64,000 nt of DNA from Streptococcus caballi DSM 19004 (GTDB lineage Bacteria; Bacillota; Bacilli; Lactobacillales; Streptococcaceae): the NCBI RefSeq assembly GCF_000379985.1, contig NZ_KB904107.1, positions 29,309-93,308 on the forward strand, read 5' to 3'. This document shows, one piece after another, positions 7,679-16,861 of this stretch. The notes under the pieces are model-generated. The model saw only the letters and a program-made list of their open reading frames with translations. It searched no databases and was not told where the DNA came from. Made by a program: the position numbers and the translations under genes. Numbering within the stretch: the first letter of the stretch is position 1; each line of letters opens with the position of its first letter.

Positions 7679-9421
7679 ATGTCTATCATTAAGAAATTGT
7701 GGTGGTTTTTCCGTTTGGAGAAGCGTCGCTATCTTGTAGGAATCTTAGCCTTGAGTCTAGTTGCAGTGCTAAATCTGATTCCTCCTAAAATCATGGGGAG
7801 TGTTATTGATGGTATCACAGATGGTCACCTGACGCATTCCCAATTGCTATGGAGTCTGCTTTGGCTGGTCTTAGCGGCTCTTGCTATGTATCTTTTGCGC
7901 TACATCTGGCGCATGTATATTTTTGGAACGTCTTACCGTCTGGGGCAGTTGATGCGTCGCAGGCTGTTTGAGCAGTTCACCAAAATGTCTCCTTCTTTCT
8001 ATCAAAATTACCGTACAGGTGATTTGATGGCTCACGCTACCAATGATATCAATGCGCTTACCCGTCTGGCTGGTGGTGGTGTCATGTCGGCTGTTGATGC
8101 TTCTATTACGGCCTTGGTTACTCTGGCGACTATGTTTTTCACTATTTCTTGGCAGATGACCTTGGTTGCGGTTATTCCTCTGCCTTTTATGGCTTTTGCT
8201 ACCAGTCGCTTGGGACGAAAAACGCATAAAGCTTTTGGTGAATCGCAGGCTGCCTTTTCAGAGCTTAATAATAAGGTTCAGGAATCGGTGTCTGGGATTA
8301 AAGTTACCAAGTCTTTTGGCTACCAAGCTGATGAGCTCCGCTCTTTCCAAGAAACTAATGAGATGACTTTTGAGAAGAACATGACTACCATGAAGTACGA
8401 TGTCATGTTTGATCCTTTGGTGCTTTTGTTTATCGGGGCATCTTATGTTTTAACCTTGTTGGTGGGTGCCTTCATGATTTCTGCCGGTCAGGTGACTGTC
8501 GGTAGTCTGGTGACCTTTATCACTTATCTGGATATGTTGGTCTGGCCGCTGATGGCTATTGGTTTTCTTTTTAACATGGTGCAGCGTGGAACGGTTTCTT
8601 ATGAGCGAATCAATGACTTGCTTGAACAGGAGTCCGATATTCAAGATCCTGAACATCCTGTGACGCCTGCGCTTAATGGCCGTCTGGAATACGACATCAA
8701 TGACTTCCGTTATGAGGATGAAGAAACGCTAGCTGATATCCACTTTGTACTTGAAAAGGGACAGACCCTTGGTTTGGTTGGTCAGACTGGTTCTGGTAAG
8801 ACTAGCTTGATTAAGTTGCTCCTGCGTGAGTATAATGTAAACTGCGGTATGATTAAACTTAACGGTCATGATATTTGTGACTACAAATTGGCTGACTTAA
8901 GGCACTTGATTGGCTACGTGCCTCAGGATCAGTTTCTTTTTGCGACAACTATCCTAGAGAATGTTCGCTTTGGAGATCCTGCTCTGCCATTGTCCAAAGT
9001 AGAAGAAGCCACCAAATTGTCACAAGTCTATGATGACATTATGGCTATGCCTGAGGGATTTGATACCCTTATCGGTGAAAAAGGTGTCAGTCTATCTGGT
9101 GGTCAGAAGCAGCGGATTGCCATGAGTCGTGCCATGATTTTGGATCCAGAGATTTTGATTTTGGATGATAGTTTGTCAGCGGTAGATGCTAAGACTGAGC
9201 ATGCTATTATCGAAAATCTCAAAGAAACACGTCAAGATAAGACAACTATTATTACGGCTCACCGTTTGTCAGCGGTGGTACACGCTGATCTCATCTTGGT
9301 CATGCAGGATGGTCATATCATTGAGCGAGGCAAGCATGAAGAGCTTTTGGCTCAGGGTGGCTGGTACGCAGATACCTATGAAGCCCAACAATTAGAAATG
9401 GAGGACAGCGATGAAAAATAA
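7679..9421 (+). CDS. ABC multidrug exporter half-transporter A (BmrC/EfrA-like)
   Basis: First subunit of a heterodimeric type IV ABC exporter. The 580-residue protein has about six membrane segments (residues 15-300) followed by an ATPase domain with Walker A GQTGSGKTS, signature LSGGQKQR, Walker B ILILDDSLSAVD and H-loop TAHR. The Walker B is followed by Asp (LDDS) rather than the catalytic Glu, the usual degenerate site of such heterodimers. The N-terminus resembles YheI/BmrC. It overlaps the second half-transporter by 11 bp, so the two are co-translated. Likely substrates are hydrophobic drugs or dyes, by family only. Confidence 0.92.
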   Translation: MSIIKKLWWFFRLEKRRYLVGILALSLVAVLNLIPPKIMGSVIDGITDGHLTHSQLLWSLLWLVLAALAMYLLRYIWRMYIFGTSYRLGQLMRRRLFEQFTKMSPSFYQNYRTGDLMAHATNDINALTRLAGGGVMSAVDASITALVTLATMFFTISWQMTLVAVIPLPFMAFATSRLGRKTHKAFGESQAAFSELNNKVQESVSGIKVTKSFGYQADELRSFQETNEMTFEKNMTTMKYDVMFDPLVLLFIGASYVLTLLVGAFMISAGQVTVGSLVTFITYLDMLVWPLMAIGFLFNMVQRGTVSYERINDLLEQESDIQDPEHPVTPALNGRLEYDINDFRYEDEETLADIHFVLEKGQTLGLVGQTGSGKTSLIKLLLREYNVNCGMIKLNGHDICDYKLADLRHLIGYVPQDQFLFATTILENVRFGDPALPLSKVEEATKLSQVYDDIMAMPEGFDTLIGEKGVSLSGGQKQRIAMSRAMILDPEILILDDSLSAVDAKTEHAIIENLKETRQDKTTIITAHRLSAVVHADLILVMQDGHIIERGKHEELLAQGGWYADTYEAQQLEMEDSDEK

Positions 9422-11156
9422 TGCCAATCAATGGCGCGTGTTTAAGCGTCTCATGTCCTATCTTAAGTCATACAAATGGCTGACAGCGCTAGCTTTGGGG
9501 CTCTTACTTTTGACGACAGTCGTTAAGAGTCTGATTCCGCTGATTGCTTCCTACTTTATTGACCATTTCTTGAAGAATATCAATCAGACGGCTATGCTAA
9601 TTTTGCTGGGCTACTATCTCATGTATGTCTTGCAGACCCTCATTCAGTATTTTGGTAATCTCTTCTTTGCGCGTGTGTCTTATAGTATTGTTCGTGACAT
9701 TCGTCGTGATGCCTTTGCCAATATGGAGCGATTGGGTATGTCTTATTTTGACAAGACGCCAGCAGGATCGATTGTGTCGCGCATCACCAATGACACCGAG
9801 GCCATCAGCGATATGTTCTCAGGAATTTTGTCCAGCTTCATTTCAGCTATTTTCATTTTCACAGTGACGTTACTGACCATGTTGCGTCTGAACGCGGTGC
9901 TGACAGGCTGGGTAGCGCTTTTCCTGCCTTTCATCTTTATCTTGGTTAATCTCTACCGCAAAAAGTCTGTGCAAGTCATTGCCAAGACCAGATCGCTCTT
10001 GTCTGATATTAATTCCAAGCTGGCAGAGAGCATTGAGGGAATCCGCATTGTGCAGGCCTTTAGCCAAGAAGACCGTCTCAAGGATGAATTTGAAGCTATC
10101 AACGAGGAGCACTACCAGTACGCTAATAAATCTATGGCGCTGGATAGTCTTTTCCTTCGTCCTGCCATGTCCCTCTTGAAATTGCTAGCTTATGCCATCC
10201 TCATGGCCTACTTTGGTTTCCGTGGCATGGAGCTTGGTATTTCTGCGGGGCTCATGTACGCCTTTATCCAGTACGTCAACCGTCTCTTTGACCCACTCAT
10301 TGAAGTGACGCAGAATTTCTCTACCCTCCAGACCTCTATGGTCTCTGCGGGGCGCGTCTTCGACCTCATCGATGAGACTGGCTATGAGCCTTCTCAGGAA
10401 AATAGCAGAGCTAAGGTTCAAGAGGGAAATATCACCTTCAAGAACGTTAGTTTTTCTTACGATGGCAAGCATCAAATTTTGGACGATATTTCCTTTGAAG
10501 TGAAAAAGGGTGAAACCATTGCCTTTGTTGGTTCAACGGGTTCTGGGAAATCGTCCATCATCAATGTCTTTATGCGTTTTTATGAATTTCAGGATGGGCA
10601 AGTCCTCTTGGACGGTGTGGATATTCGTCAGTACAGCCAAGAAGAGTTACGCAAGAATATTGGTCTGGTGCTGCAAGAACCTTTCCTCTATCACGGTACT
10701 GTTAAGTCCAATATTAAAATGTATCAGGATATTTCTGATGAGGCTGTTCAAGAAGCGGCAGAGTTTGTTGATGCGGACCAATTTATTCAGAAATTACCTG
10801 ACAAGTATGACACGCCAGTGGCCGAACGCGGGTCAAGTTTCTCAACTGGTCAGCGTCAGCTCTTGGCCTTTGCCAGAACAGTGGCCAGTCAGCCTAAAAT
10901 CCTGATTTTGGACGAGGCGACAGCTAATATTGACTCTGAAACCGAGCAAATCGTGCAAAACTCTCTTGCCAAAATGCGTCAAGGACGCACAACCATTGCC
11001 ATTGCCCACCGCTTATCTACCATCCAAGATGCCAACTGCATTTACGTGCTGGACAAGGGCAAGATTATTGAGTCTGGCAGCCACGAGGAACTTCTCGCCA
11101 AGCAAGGGACCTATCACAAGATGTACCAGCTTCAAGCTGGCATGATGGGGAAGTGA
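9411..11156 (+). CDS. ABC multidrug exporter half-transporter B (BmrD/EfrB-like)
   Basis: Partner of the preceding gene. The 581-residue protein has six membrane segments and an ATPase domain with Walker A GSTGSGKSS and Walker B ILILDEATANID with the catalytic Glu, so it supplies the competent ATP site. Its signature motif is degenerate (FSTGQRQLL in place of LSGGQ), the complementary defect expected in a heterodimer. The start lies within the end of the first gene behind GGAGG. A strong terminator follows. Confidence 0.92.
   Translation: MKNNANQWRVFKRLMSYLKSYKWLTALALGLLLLTTVVKSLIPLIASYFIDHFLKNINQTAMLILLGYYLMYVLQTLIQYFGNLFFARVSYSIVRDIRRDAFANMERLGMSYFDKTPAGSIVSRITNDTEAISDMFSGILSSFISAIFIFTVTLLTMLRLNAVLTGWVALFLPFIFILVNLYRKKSVQVIAKTRSLLSDINSKLAESIEGIRIVQAFSQEDRLKDEFEAINEEHYQYANKSMALDSLFLRPAMSLLKLLAYAILMAYFGFRGMELGISAGLMYAFIQYVNRLFDPLIEVTQNFSTLQTSMVSAGRVFDLIDETGYEPSQENSRAKVQEGNITFKNVSFSYDGKHQILDDISFEVKKGETIAFVGSTGSGKSSIINVFMRFYEFQDGQVLLDGVDIRQYSQEELRKNIGLVLQEPFLYHGTVKSNIKMYQDISDEAVQEAAEFVDADQFIQKLPDKYDTPVAERGSSFSTGQRQLLAFARTVASQPKILILDEATANIDSETEQIVQNSLAKMRQGRTTIAIAHRLSTIQDANCIYVLDKGKIIESGSHEELLAKQGTYHKMYQLQAGMMGK
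10403..10412 (+). repeat. Dispersed 10-mer TAGCRGAGCT (representative copy)
   Basis: Plus-strand copies start at 30, 645, 10403, 20453, 23082, 28001, 31156, 45280, 50098 and 55479; a single minus-strand copy is at 49196-49205. Several extend upstream as AAAATAGCRGAGCT. They lie in coding sequence in different frames and between genes. Confidence 0.7.
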
Positions 11157-11190
11157 CAATATTTTGAGTGAAAAGCGTTTCATACTAAGT

Positions 11191-11231
11191 AAAACCTTTA
11201 AGGAAGAATCTGCTTCTTTAAAGGTTTTTTT
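11191..11231 (+). terminator. Terminator of the ABC exporter operon
   Basis: Long hairpin AAACCTTTAA...TTAAAGGTTT with an additional GAAG/CTTC inner pairing, followed by seven T residues. Confidence 0.9.
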
Positions 11232-11512
11232 GTATATTTAGACTTCTCATAATTGGTTGATAGGCTTACCCGATTTGATCTCCTACTATCAGATTTTCTC
11301 AAGGAAATGCTGTATTTTCAAGAATCAAACCACAGGGTGGAAAGCGAGTTGAATATTAACAGGAGAGTATTTATTCTGTTTATGGAGGTCTTCTTGTCTC
11401 TTTTTCATGCTAGGCAATATGACTTTTGTCACGTCTTGTCATGACATTATAGGCTAAAAAGCGCAGCTATTTTCCAGTAGAATAAAGGCATAAAGAAAGG
11501 GAGCTATATCTC
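11232..11512. other. Intergenic region with TGTCA repeats and a possible promoter
   Basis: TGTCA occurs at 11427-11431 and 11437-11441, exactly ten bases apart. The second is half of a perfect palindrome TGTCATGACA (11437-11446). TTGTCA (11426-11431) and TATAGG (11448-11453) could form a promoter with a 16-bp spacer. The site lies ahead of a two-component/ABC operon and might bind its LuxR-type regulator. The 63-codon frame at 11253 has no ribosome site and is not called. Confidence 0.4.
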
Positions 11513-11618
11513 ATGAAAAATATAACCTCTGTCATCATTTATGGCATCGTTGCAGTTGTTTTTTGCAGGAGTGAGCATCTTTACCGATACTTATGGTGAT
11601 TGTCCAGTCATCTATTAG
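11513..11618 (+). pseudogene. Small hydrophobic peptide gene, apparently frameshifted
   Basis: ATG at 11513 behind AAAGGGAG opens MKNITSVIIYGIVAVVF. It then meets a run of six T residues (about 11559-11564). As written the frame ends at TGA 11597-11599 (28 residues). Removing one T gives a smooth continuation AGVSIFTDTYGDCPVIY ending at TAG 11616-11618 (34 residues, one membrane segment). It lies directly upstream of the ABC/two-component operon. It may be a decayed gene, a sequencing error in the T run, or a slippage site. Confidence 0.45.
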
Positions 11619-11648
11619 ATCGAAAAACATGAAATGGAGGAAAATAAT

Positions 11649-12545
11649 ATGACGAACACTGTTATGAGCGTTTCAAACTTATCCAAGCAGTTTAAAACGA
11701 AAAAAGTTTTGCAGGACATTTCTTTTGAGGTCAGAGAAGGTGACTGTCTGGCTTTGATTGGTCCCAACGGTTCGGGAAAAACAACCCTCTTTAACTGCCT
11801 GCTGGGAGATTATGTGCCAACAGGAGGAAAAGTGACGGTCCTTGGTCAGTCAGCGCAAGCTTTGCAACTGAAATCTAAAGTTGGCATTCTTTTCCAAGAA
11901 AATCAGACTGAGCAGAAGCTCAAAGTTTCAGAGCTTTTAGACTTTCAAAAAACGATTTATTCTAATCCCTTATCCAATCAGGAAATTGATGATTTGCTGC
12001 AATTTACAGCGCAGCAGAAAAATCAGTTTGCTGAAAAGCTCTCTGGCGGTCAGAGACGTCTCTTGACTTTTGTTCAAGTGTTAGTGGGTCAGCCTGATAT
12101 TCTCATTTTAGACGAACCAACAGCTGGCATGGATACCAGTACCCGCAAGCGTTTTTGGGAGATTGTTGCTGAGCTAAAGAGGGCTGGTAAGACCATTATT
12201 TATTCCAGCCATTACATTGAAGAAGTGGAACATACGGCAGACAGGATTTTGGTCTTGCACGAGGGAAAATTGCTGCGCGATACAACGCCTTATCTCTTGA
12301 GAGCTGAGGATAAGGAAAAAGTCTTCACTTTGCCTGTTGACTACCTATCAGTTATTAAAGGACAGGCTATTAGTGACCTAAACGTTAAGACAGATACCAT
12401 TTCCTTCACCACCAAACAGCCGCAGCTCATCTGGGACTTGCTGGCAAAAGCCAAATGCCCGATTGAGGATATTGAAATGACCAATCGTACGCTTTTAAAT
12501 ACGATTTTTGATATGGCAAAGGAGAGAGACCATGAAAACATTTAA
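11649..12545 (+). CDS. ABC-2 type transporter ATP-binding protein
   Basis: 298-residue ATPase with Walker A GPNGSGKTT, Q-loop FQENQTEQK, signature LSGGQRR, Walker B ILILDEPTAGMD and H-loop SSHYIEE. The C-terminal 80 residues are the extension common in drug/bacteriocin-type ABC-2 ATPases. The start at 11649 has GGAGG eight bases upstream; the earlier ATG at 11634 overlaps that ribosome site. It overlaps the permease gene by 14 bp. Together with the sensor kinase and regulator it forms a typical exporter/two-component operon; the substrate is unknown. Confidence 0.92.
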   Translation: MTNTVMSVSNLSKQFKTKKVLQDISFEVREGDCLALIGPNGSGKTTLFNCLLGDYVPTGGKVTVLGQSAQALQLKSKVGILFQENQTEQKLKVSELLDFQKTIYSNPLSNQEIDDLLQFTAQQKNQFAEKLSGGQRRLLTFVQVLVGQPDILILDEPTAGMDTSTRKRFWEIVAELKRAGKTIIYSSHYIEEVEHTADRILVLHEGKLLRDTTPYLLRAEDKEKVFTLPVDYLSVIKGQAISDLNVKTDTISFTTKQPQLIWDLLAKAKCPIEDIEMTNRTLLNTIFDMAKERDHENI

Positions 12546-13272
12546 AGCCATTTTATATAAGGAGTACCTTATCAATAAGCGCTCGCTTTCAGACTTGATT
12601 TTAGCTATTGGGATGCCTATTGGTTTCTTCCTGCTTTTCACCAGTATTTGGGCAGATAATATGCCTAAGGAGCAGCAAGTCTTTTGGGTTCGCCAATATA
12701 TGATACAAATGACAGCCTTTTCCAGTCTCAGTTTTGCTTTCTTTACCCTGCCTTATGCTTTTCAAGAAGATCGTAAAGGAAATCGTTTTAAAACAATCGT
12801 CCATAGTCCGGTTCCTCTTTGGCAATATTATGTCAGCAAAATTCTGAGCATTTTGGTTTATTTTGCTTTATCTATCATAGCGGTTTTTGCTATCGGCCAC
12901 TTCGTTAAGGGTGTCAATATGTCTGCTGGGGATTGGCTGATGAGTGCAGGGCTTTTATTTGTAGGAGCAGTCTGTTTTATGCCTTTTGGTGCCCTTTTTG
13001 CCCACATCAAATCCTCACAGACCTTATCTTTAGTTGCCAATATCTTCTACATGGGCATGGCAGTCTTAGGTGGACTTTGGATGCCAGTACAAACCTTCCC
13101 TGACTTTATGCAAAAAATTGCTAAGTTTACACCGACCTACCATCTCAACAATCTCTTTATTTCTTACTTCAAAGATAATTTTTCTGTTCGCTCCCTGTTC
13201 ATTCTCGTAGGATATGCTATCATAGTTTTAACAATTGCTTTGGCAGTCGGAAAAAAACTTGAGGTAAAATGA
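12532..13272 (+). CDS. ABC-2 type transporter permease
   Basis: 246-residue membrane protein with about six transmembrane segments, beginning MKTFKAILYKEYLINKRS, a typical ABC-2 N-terminus. It contains the conserved PTYHLNNLF near the last loop. The start at 12532 has GGAGAG upstream; the earlier in-frame codon at 12508 overlaps the ATPase gene without a ribosome site. It pairs with the preceding ATPase to form an exporter and ends overlapping the kinase gene. Confidence 0.88.
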   Translation: MKTFKAILYKEYLINKRSLSDLILAIGMPIGFFLLFTSIWADNMPKEQQVFWVRQYMIQMTAFSSLSFAFFTLPYAFQEDRKGNRFKTIVHSPVPLWQYYVSKILSILVYFALSIIAVFAIGHFVKGVNMSAGDWLMSAGLLFVGAVCFMPFGALFAHIKSSQTLSLVANIFYMGMAVLGGLWMPVQTFPDFMQKIAKFTPTYHLNNLFISYFKDNFSVRSLFILVGYAIIVLTIALAVGKKLEVK

Positions 13273-14366
13273 TGTTTCGCCTTTTTAAGAATTATAACTT
13301 GCTTTATTATTTGGCTTTGATTTTTATGGCCTATCCCATTGCTGGAGCTCTTTTTCTGGGTTATCCTCTATGGACTTTAGTGCCAACAGCTCTCTTTGCT
13401 TTTTCCTATGTCGTTCTCGTGAGAATTTCAAAGACTTACCACAAGATAATTGCGGTTCTTTGGCTTTATTCTCTAGCTTACACGGTCTACATGTCGTGTG
13501 TTTATGATGGTGGATTCGCCTGGTTCTTCTTTTTTCACAGCAATCTTTTGGTTTGGCGTTTTCGAGATAAGGTTAGATCCTATCGAGCACTCAGCTATTT
13601 TCTAGCTCTATTGATAACGGTTATTGGCGGGGAGATACGAGCTACTAGCTTTATTGAACACGTTATGGTGACCATTGTTCCCATCTTCATTCTCTTTATG
13701 ACTTACTCTCAGTATAATCTGCGAGTAGAAGGTGAGATGCAGGATGAACTATATCAGAAAAATGAGACAATCAATCTCTTAGCCGCCGAAAATGAGCGCA
13801 ATCGGATTGGCCGTGATTTGCACGATACGTTAGGGCATACCTTTGCTATGATGACCTTGAAGACGGAGCTGGCGCTGCGGCAATTGGACAAGGAGAAGTT
13901 GGATGCTGTCCGTCAGGAATTGCTAGATCTCAACCAGATTAGTAAAGAGTCCATGAAAAATGTCCGTGAGCTGATTAACAATCTCAAATACCGCACGGTA
14001 GCTGAAGAGTTGGACAATATCGCAGAGATGTTTGCTATGTCAGAGATTGACCTGATGATAGATAATCGGCTGGACTTAGCTGCGCTATCGCCAGTTATCC
14101 AGTCTAGCATGACCATGATTTTGCGCGAATTAGCCACCAATATCATCAAGCATGCTAGAGCCAATCAGTGCCATATCAAACTCTACAGGGGTGACAAGTT
14201 GATTGTTGATGTTAGCGATGATGGCTGTGGGTTTGGCCAGTTGACTGGTGAGGAGCTGCATTCGATAAGGGAACGTTTACAACTGGTCACGGGAGATGTC
14301 ATGATTTTATCTAGTCAAGATCCAACCCTTATACGTGTGACTTTAGAAGAAGGAGGCCGACAATGA
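13272..14366 (+). CDS. Sensor histidine kinase (DesK/HisKA_3 type)
   Basis: Membrane sensor kinase of the NarL-partner class. The N-terminal 150 residues contain five to six membrane segments with almost no extracellular domain, as in DesK-like kinases that sense the membrane. The HisKA_3 box [13 protein letters not shown] holds the phospho-acceptor His near residue 184. The ATPase domain shows [12 protein letters not shown] (N box) and VSDDGCGFG (G box). Two ATG codons (13269, 13272) follow GAGG; the second has the better spacing. It overlaps both the permease and the regulator gene. Confidence 0.9.
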   Translation: MFRLFKNYNLLYYLALIFMAYPIAGALFLGYPLWTLVPTALFAFSYVVLVRISKTYHKIIAVLWLYSLAYTVYMSCVYDGGFAWFFFFHSNLLVWRFRDKVRSYRALSYFLALLITVIGGEIRATSFIEHVMVTIVPIFILFMTYSQYNLRVEGEMQDELYQKNETINLLAAENERNRIGRDLHDTLGHTFAMMTLKTELALRQLDKEKLDAVRQELLDLNQISKESMKNVRELINNLKYRTVAEELDNIAEMFAMSEIDLMIDNRLDLAALSPVIQSSMTMILRELATNIIKHARANQCHIKLYRGDKLIVDVSDDGCGFGQLTGEELHSIRERLQLVTGDVMILSSQDPTLIRVTLEEGGRQ

Positions 14367-14959
14367 AATTACTAGTTGCTGAAGATCAGTCCATGCTGCG
14401 CGATGCCCTCTGCCAGCTTTTACTCATGGAAGATGATGTGGACAAGGTCTTACAAGCCAAGGATGGATCAGAAGCTATTAGCATTTTACAAAAAGAAGTG
14501 ATTGATGTAGCTATCTTAGATATTGAAATGCCAAAGAAAACAGGACTTGATGTTCTAGAATGGGCTAAGAAAAACAGCAATGTCAAAGTTGTCATGGTCA
14601 CTACGTTTAAGCGCGTGGGTTATTTTGAGCGTGCTGTCAAAGCTGGTGTTGATGCTTATGTCCTCAAAGACCGCTCTATTTCAGAGCTTATGTCAACCAT
14701 CCACAATGTTTTAGCTGGCAAGAAAGAATATTCGCCAGAGCTTATGGAGACTATCATGAATCATGATAATCCTCTGAGTTCGCAGGAGATGAAGATTTTG
14801 CACTTGGTTGCCCTCGGTAAGTCCAGTAAGGAAATTGCGAGTAAACTTTTCCTTTCCAATGGCACTGTCCGTAATTACATGACCTCTATCTTTAACAAAC
14901 TAGGTGCTAGCAATCGTGTCGAAGCCATTAAAATTGCTCAAGAACGAGAGTGGCTGTGA
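14363..14959 (+). CDS. Response regulator, NarL/LuxR type
   Basis: 198-residue regulator. The receiver domain has acidic residues ED near the N-terminus, phospho-acceptor Asp53 in AILDIEMP, and Lys in VLKDRS. The C-terminal LuxR-type HTH runs from [15 protein letters not shown] through [12 protein letters not shown]. It is the partner of the preceding kinase. A plausible target is the TGTCA-containing region upstream of the operon. Its stop codon overlaps the ATG of a 39-codon ORF. Confidence 0.93.
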   Translation: MKLLVAEDQSMLRDALCQLLLMEDDVDKVLQAKDGSEAISILQKEVIDVAILDIEMPKKTGLDVLEWAKKNSNVKVVMVTTFKRVGYFERAVKAGVDAYVLKDRSISELMSTIHNVLAGKKEYSPELMETIMNHDNPLSSQEMKILHLVALGKSSKEIASKLFLSNGTVRNYMTSIFNKLGASNRVEAIKIAQEREWL

Positions 14960-15078
14960 TGCAGCATAAAAATTTACAGAATGAATATAATAGTCCTATA
15001 GCTACTGGAAATTTTGCTATTTCTTTGACTCTAGGACTTTTTAGTTTGACATCTTGTGTCATGATTTTTATGTGGTGA
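14959..15078 (+). CDS. Small membrane peptide ORF coupled to the response regulator
   Basis: 39-codon ORF that starts at TGATG, sharing bases with the regulator stop codon, so it would be translated by reinitiation. It begins [14 protein letters not shown] and has a hydrophobic second half (FAISLTLGLFSLTSC) long enough for one membrane span. The family is unknown. The tight coupling and the membrane segment argue it could be real; no similarity can be claimed. Confidence 0.4.
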   Translation: MQHKNLQNEYNSPIATGNFAISLTLGLFSLTSCVMIFMW

Positions 15079-15326
15079 TAGGTTGATGCGGTTTGTATAG
15101 CCTTGTTTCCAGTTAGCAATGGTATTGTGCGATTTATAGGGGATTTATCTTGAGTTCAGCTAGCCTAAGCGATAAGTGACTAAAATCTGTCTAACCTATC
15201 TTGTTCCTAAAAGAATACTAGCCTGAACAAGTTGAAACCAACCTCTGTCGTTTTGATTTTAAAAGAGCAGTATTTTACAAACTCAGGCTGTCATATTATA
15301 ATAAACAAGTAGAAAGTGAGGTTTTT
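15079..15326 (+). promoter_or_regulatory. Intergenic region holding the promoter of the AbrB-like membrane gene
   Basis: TTTACA (15274-15279) and TATAAT (15297-15302) are spaced exactly 17 bp, followed by GTGAGG as ribosome site. No clear terminator of the preceding operon and no other gene were seen in this stretch. Confidence 0.75.
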
Positions 15327-16487
15327 TTGAAGGAAAAAAGAAATCAGCTTTACCTGCCTGATGATGTGGTAGAGCAGTTAGAATTAGTATCAGGCCAGCC
15401 TATTCAGGCAATTTTAGATAGCAACCATTTGGTTATTCAAAAGCAGGCGGAGCGCTCGATAAGAGATCTTCCCAGTTGGATTATGTTTTTGGCAACAGCC
15501 CTATCTGCGCTGATCTTTTTTATTATTGTTAGTGCCCAGAAAATAAAGCAGGTGCCCTTAACTGGGGATTATTCGATTACAGCCTTTCTCTTGACGTTGG
15601 GTGCAGGTGTTGGCTTGCTTTTTTTCACGATTCACTTTATTTTAAATCGGGCAAATTTTCTGGGAGATTTAAAAGGCCGTGTTTTTTGGCGGATATTGCC
15701 AGTCGTTGTGGCTTCGTTTGCGGTTATCATTGTTTTGGGGCTCTTGGGTTTTGCCTGGCTTTTGGGACAATTATTTGCGGGAGCTTCCTTTGACCAATTC
15801 ACCTCGACCGTTTTATTTGCGGTTATGACCTATGCGGTCATCGTGGTTTTTAGTCAATTGGCCAAGTCTATTAAATCCAGTTGGTTGACCAGCCTCTTCA
15901 CTGTAATAATGATGAGCGGCGTCTTGATTGCCATGGCGACTAATAGCAGCAGGCGCTGGTGGCAGGTTAACCTCAGCTTTTTAGGGACCCAGCGGGCGCG
16001 TGATAGTTGGCAGTTCAATATTACACTAATGTTGTCAGCTCTTATTTTGATAGCCTTGGTGGACTACCTCTTTGTGGCACTCAGTCAACGTTATGGCAAA
16101 TCATGGCGGCTAATTGTTCTACGGGTATTGTTGACTCTATTGGGACTCGATTTAGGCGCGGTGGGTTATTTTCCCAATGATGCTAGCTCGCATGCCATTC
16201 ATACTGATATGGCGGGTTACTTAGTCTATATTATCATTGCCTTGATTGTCGGGGTTAGATGGCTACTCCCCAATATCACCAAGGACTTTATGATTACCTC
16301 TTATGTCATTGGTGGTGCCTTGGTTCTTTTGGAAATCGCCTTTCAGGTCATTCACTACTTGTCACTGACAGCTTTTGAAATGTCAGCCTTTCTCCTTGCT
16401 TTTACTTGGCTAGTTTTACTCCTCAATCGTTTGGAAGCTCTGATTACTCCAGAAAAACGAGTCGTTTATTTACAATTGGAAGACTAG
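15327..16487 (+). CDS. Polytopic membrane protein with an AbrB-like N-terminal segment
   Basis: Function unknown. The first 40 residues (RNQLYLPDDVVEQLELVSGQ then an I-x-D-S-N-H-L-V-I-Q-K strand) look like a SpoVT/AbrB swapped-hairpin half, the fold used by MazE-type antitoxins and AbrB. The rest, about residues 50-380, contains roughly ten membrane segments. The start is TTG at 15327 behind GTGAGG, under its own promoter. The gene stands alone. A cytoplasmic AbrB-like dimerisation or DNA/RNA-binding segment tethered to the membrane is the literal reading; the function is not assigned. Confidence 0.7.
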   Translation: MKEKRNQLYLPDDVVEQLELVSGQPIQAILDSNHLVIQKQAERSIRDLPSWIMFLATALSALIFFIIVSAQKIKQVPLTGDYSITAFLLTLGAGVGLLFFTIHFILNRANFLGDLKGRVFWRILPVVVASFAVIIVLGLLGFAWLLGQLFAGASFDQFTSTVLFAVMTYAVIVVFSQLAKSIKSSWLTSLFTVIMMSGVLIAMATNSSRRWWQVNLSFLGTQRARDSWQFNITLMLSALILIALVDYLFVALSQRYGKSWRLIVLRVLLTLLGLDLGAVGYFPNDASSHAIHTDMAGYLVYIIIALIVGVRWLLPNITKDFMITSYVIGGALVLLEIAFQVIHYLSLTAFEMSAFLLAFTWLVLLLNRLEALITPEKRVVYLQLED

Positions 16488-16492
16488 ATTTC

Positions 16493-16537
16493 CTTATTAT
16501 TTCTGTCTGAAAGGTAAAAATATTCGGAAATAATAAG
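16493..16537. terminator. Inverted repeat after the membrane protein gene
   Basis: CTTATTATTTC pairs perfectly with GAAATAATAAG (11 bp) across a 23-nt loop. It starts just past the stop codon. Poly-A follows rather than poly-T, so it may act as a weak terminator or only as an mRNA-stabilising hairpin. Confidence 0.45.
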
Positions 16538-16556
16538 AAAAAATTGGTATAAGGGC

Positions 16557-16584
16557 TTGACATTTATCATTCTTGTAGTAGAAT
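16557..16584 (+). promoter_or_regulatory. trp operon promoter
   Basis: TTGACA and TAGAAT with a 16-bp spacer; the transcript would begin near 16591 at the foot of the T-box. Confidence 0.85.
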
Positions 16585-16590
16585 GTAGAT

Positions 16591-16844
16591 ATCAGAAAGT
16601 AGCAAGGATTTGTTTTCAGAGAGCTTGTGGTTACTGTGAACAAGTAGCAGGTAGTTGTGAAAATTGGGCTGATGAGATAAAACGAAGATAAAACATAGTC
16701 TTCAGGTGCGCACCCCTTATCGTGCAACTCCTTGTTAGAGGAGATAGAGATTACGGGAGTAGATTATACAATCCGTAAATTGAGGTGGCACCGCGCTAGA
16801 TTTGACTAACGTCCTCACACAGATTTTTCTGTGTGAGGTTTTTT
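16591..16844 (+). ncRNA. T-box riboswitch 1 of the trp operon (tRNA-Trp responsive)
   Basis: Complete T-box leader. Stem I carries the distal-loop signature AGAGAG...GGTTACTG...GAA, then the specifier TGG (Trp codon, 16665-16667) followed by the kink-turn segment CTGATGAG. The antiterminator bulge motif AGGTGGCACCGCG lies at 16783-16795. The competing terminator (CCTCACACAG/CTGTGTGAGG, 16813-16838) runs into six T residues. Uncharged tRNA-Trp should stabilise the antiterminator and allow transcription into the trp genes. A second, partial unit follows. Confidence 0.9.
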
Positions 16845-16861
16845 GTTTTTATGACTAATGA

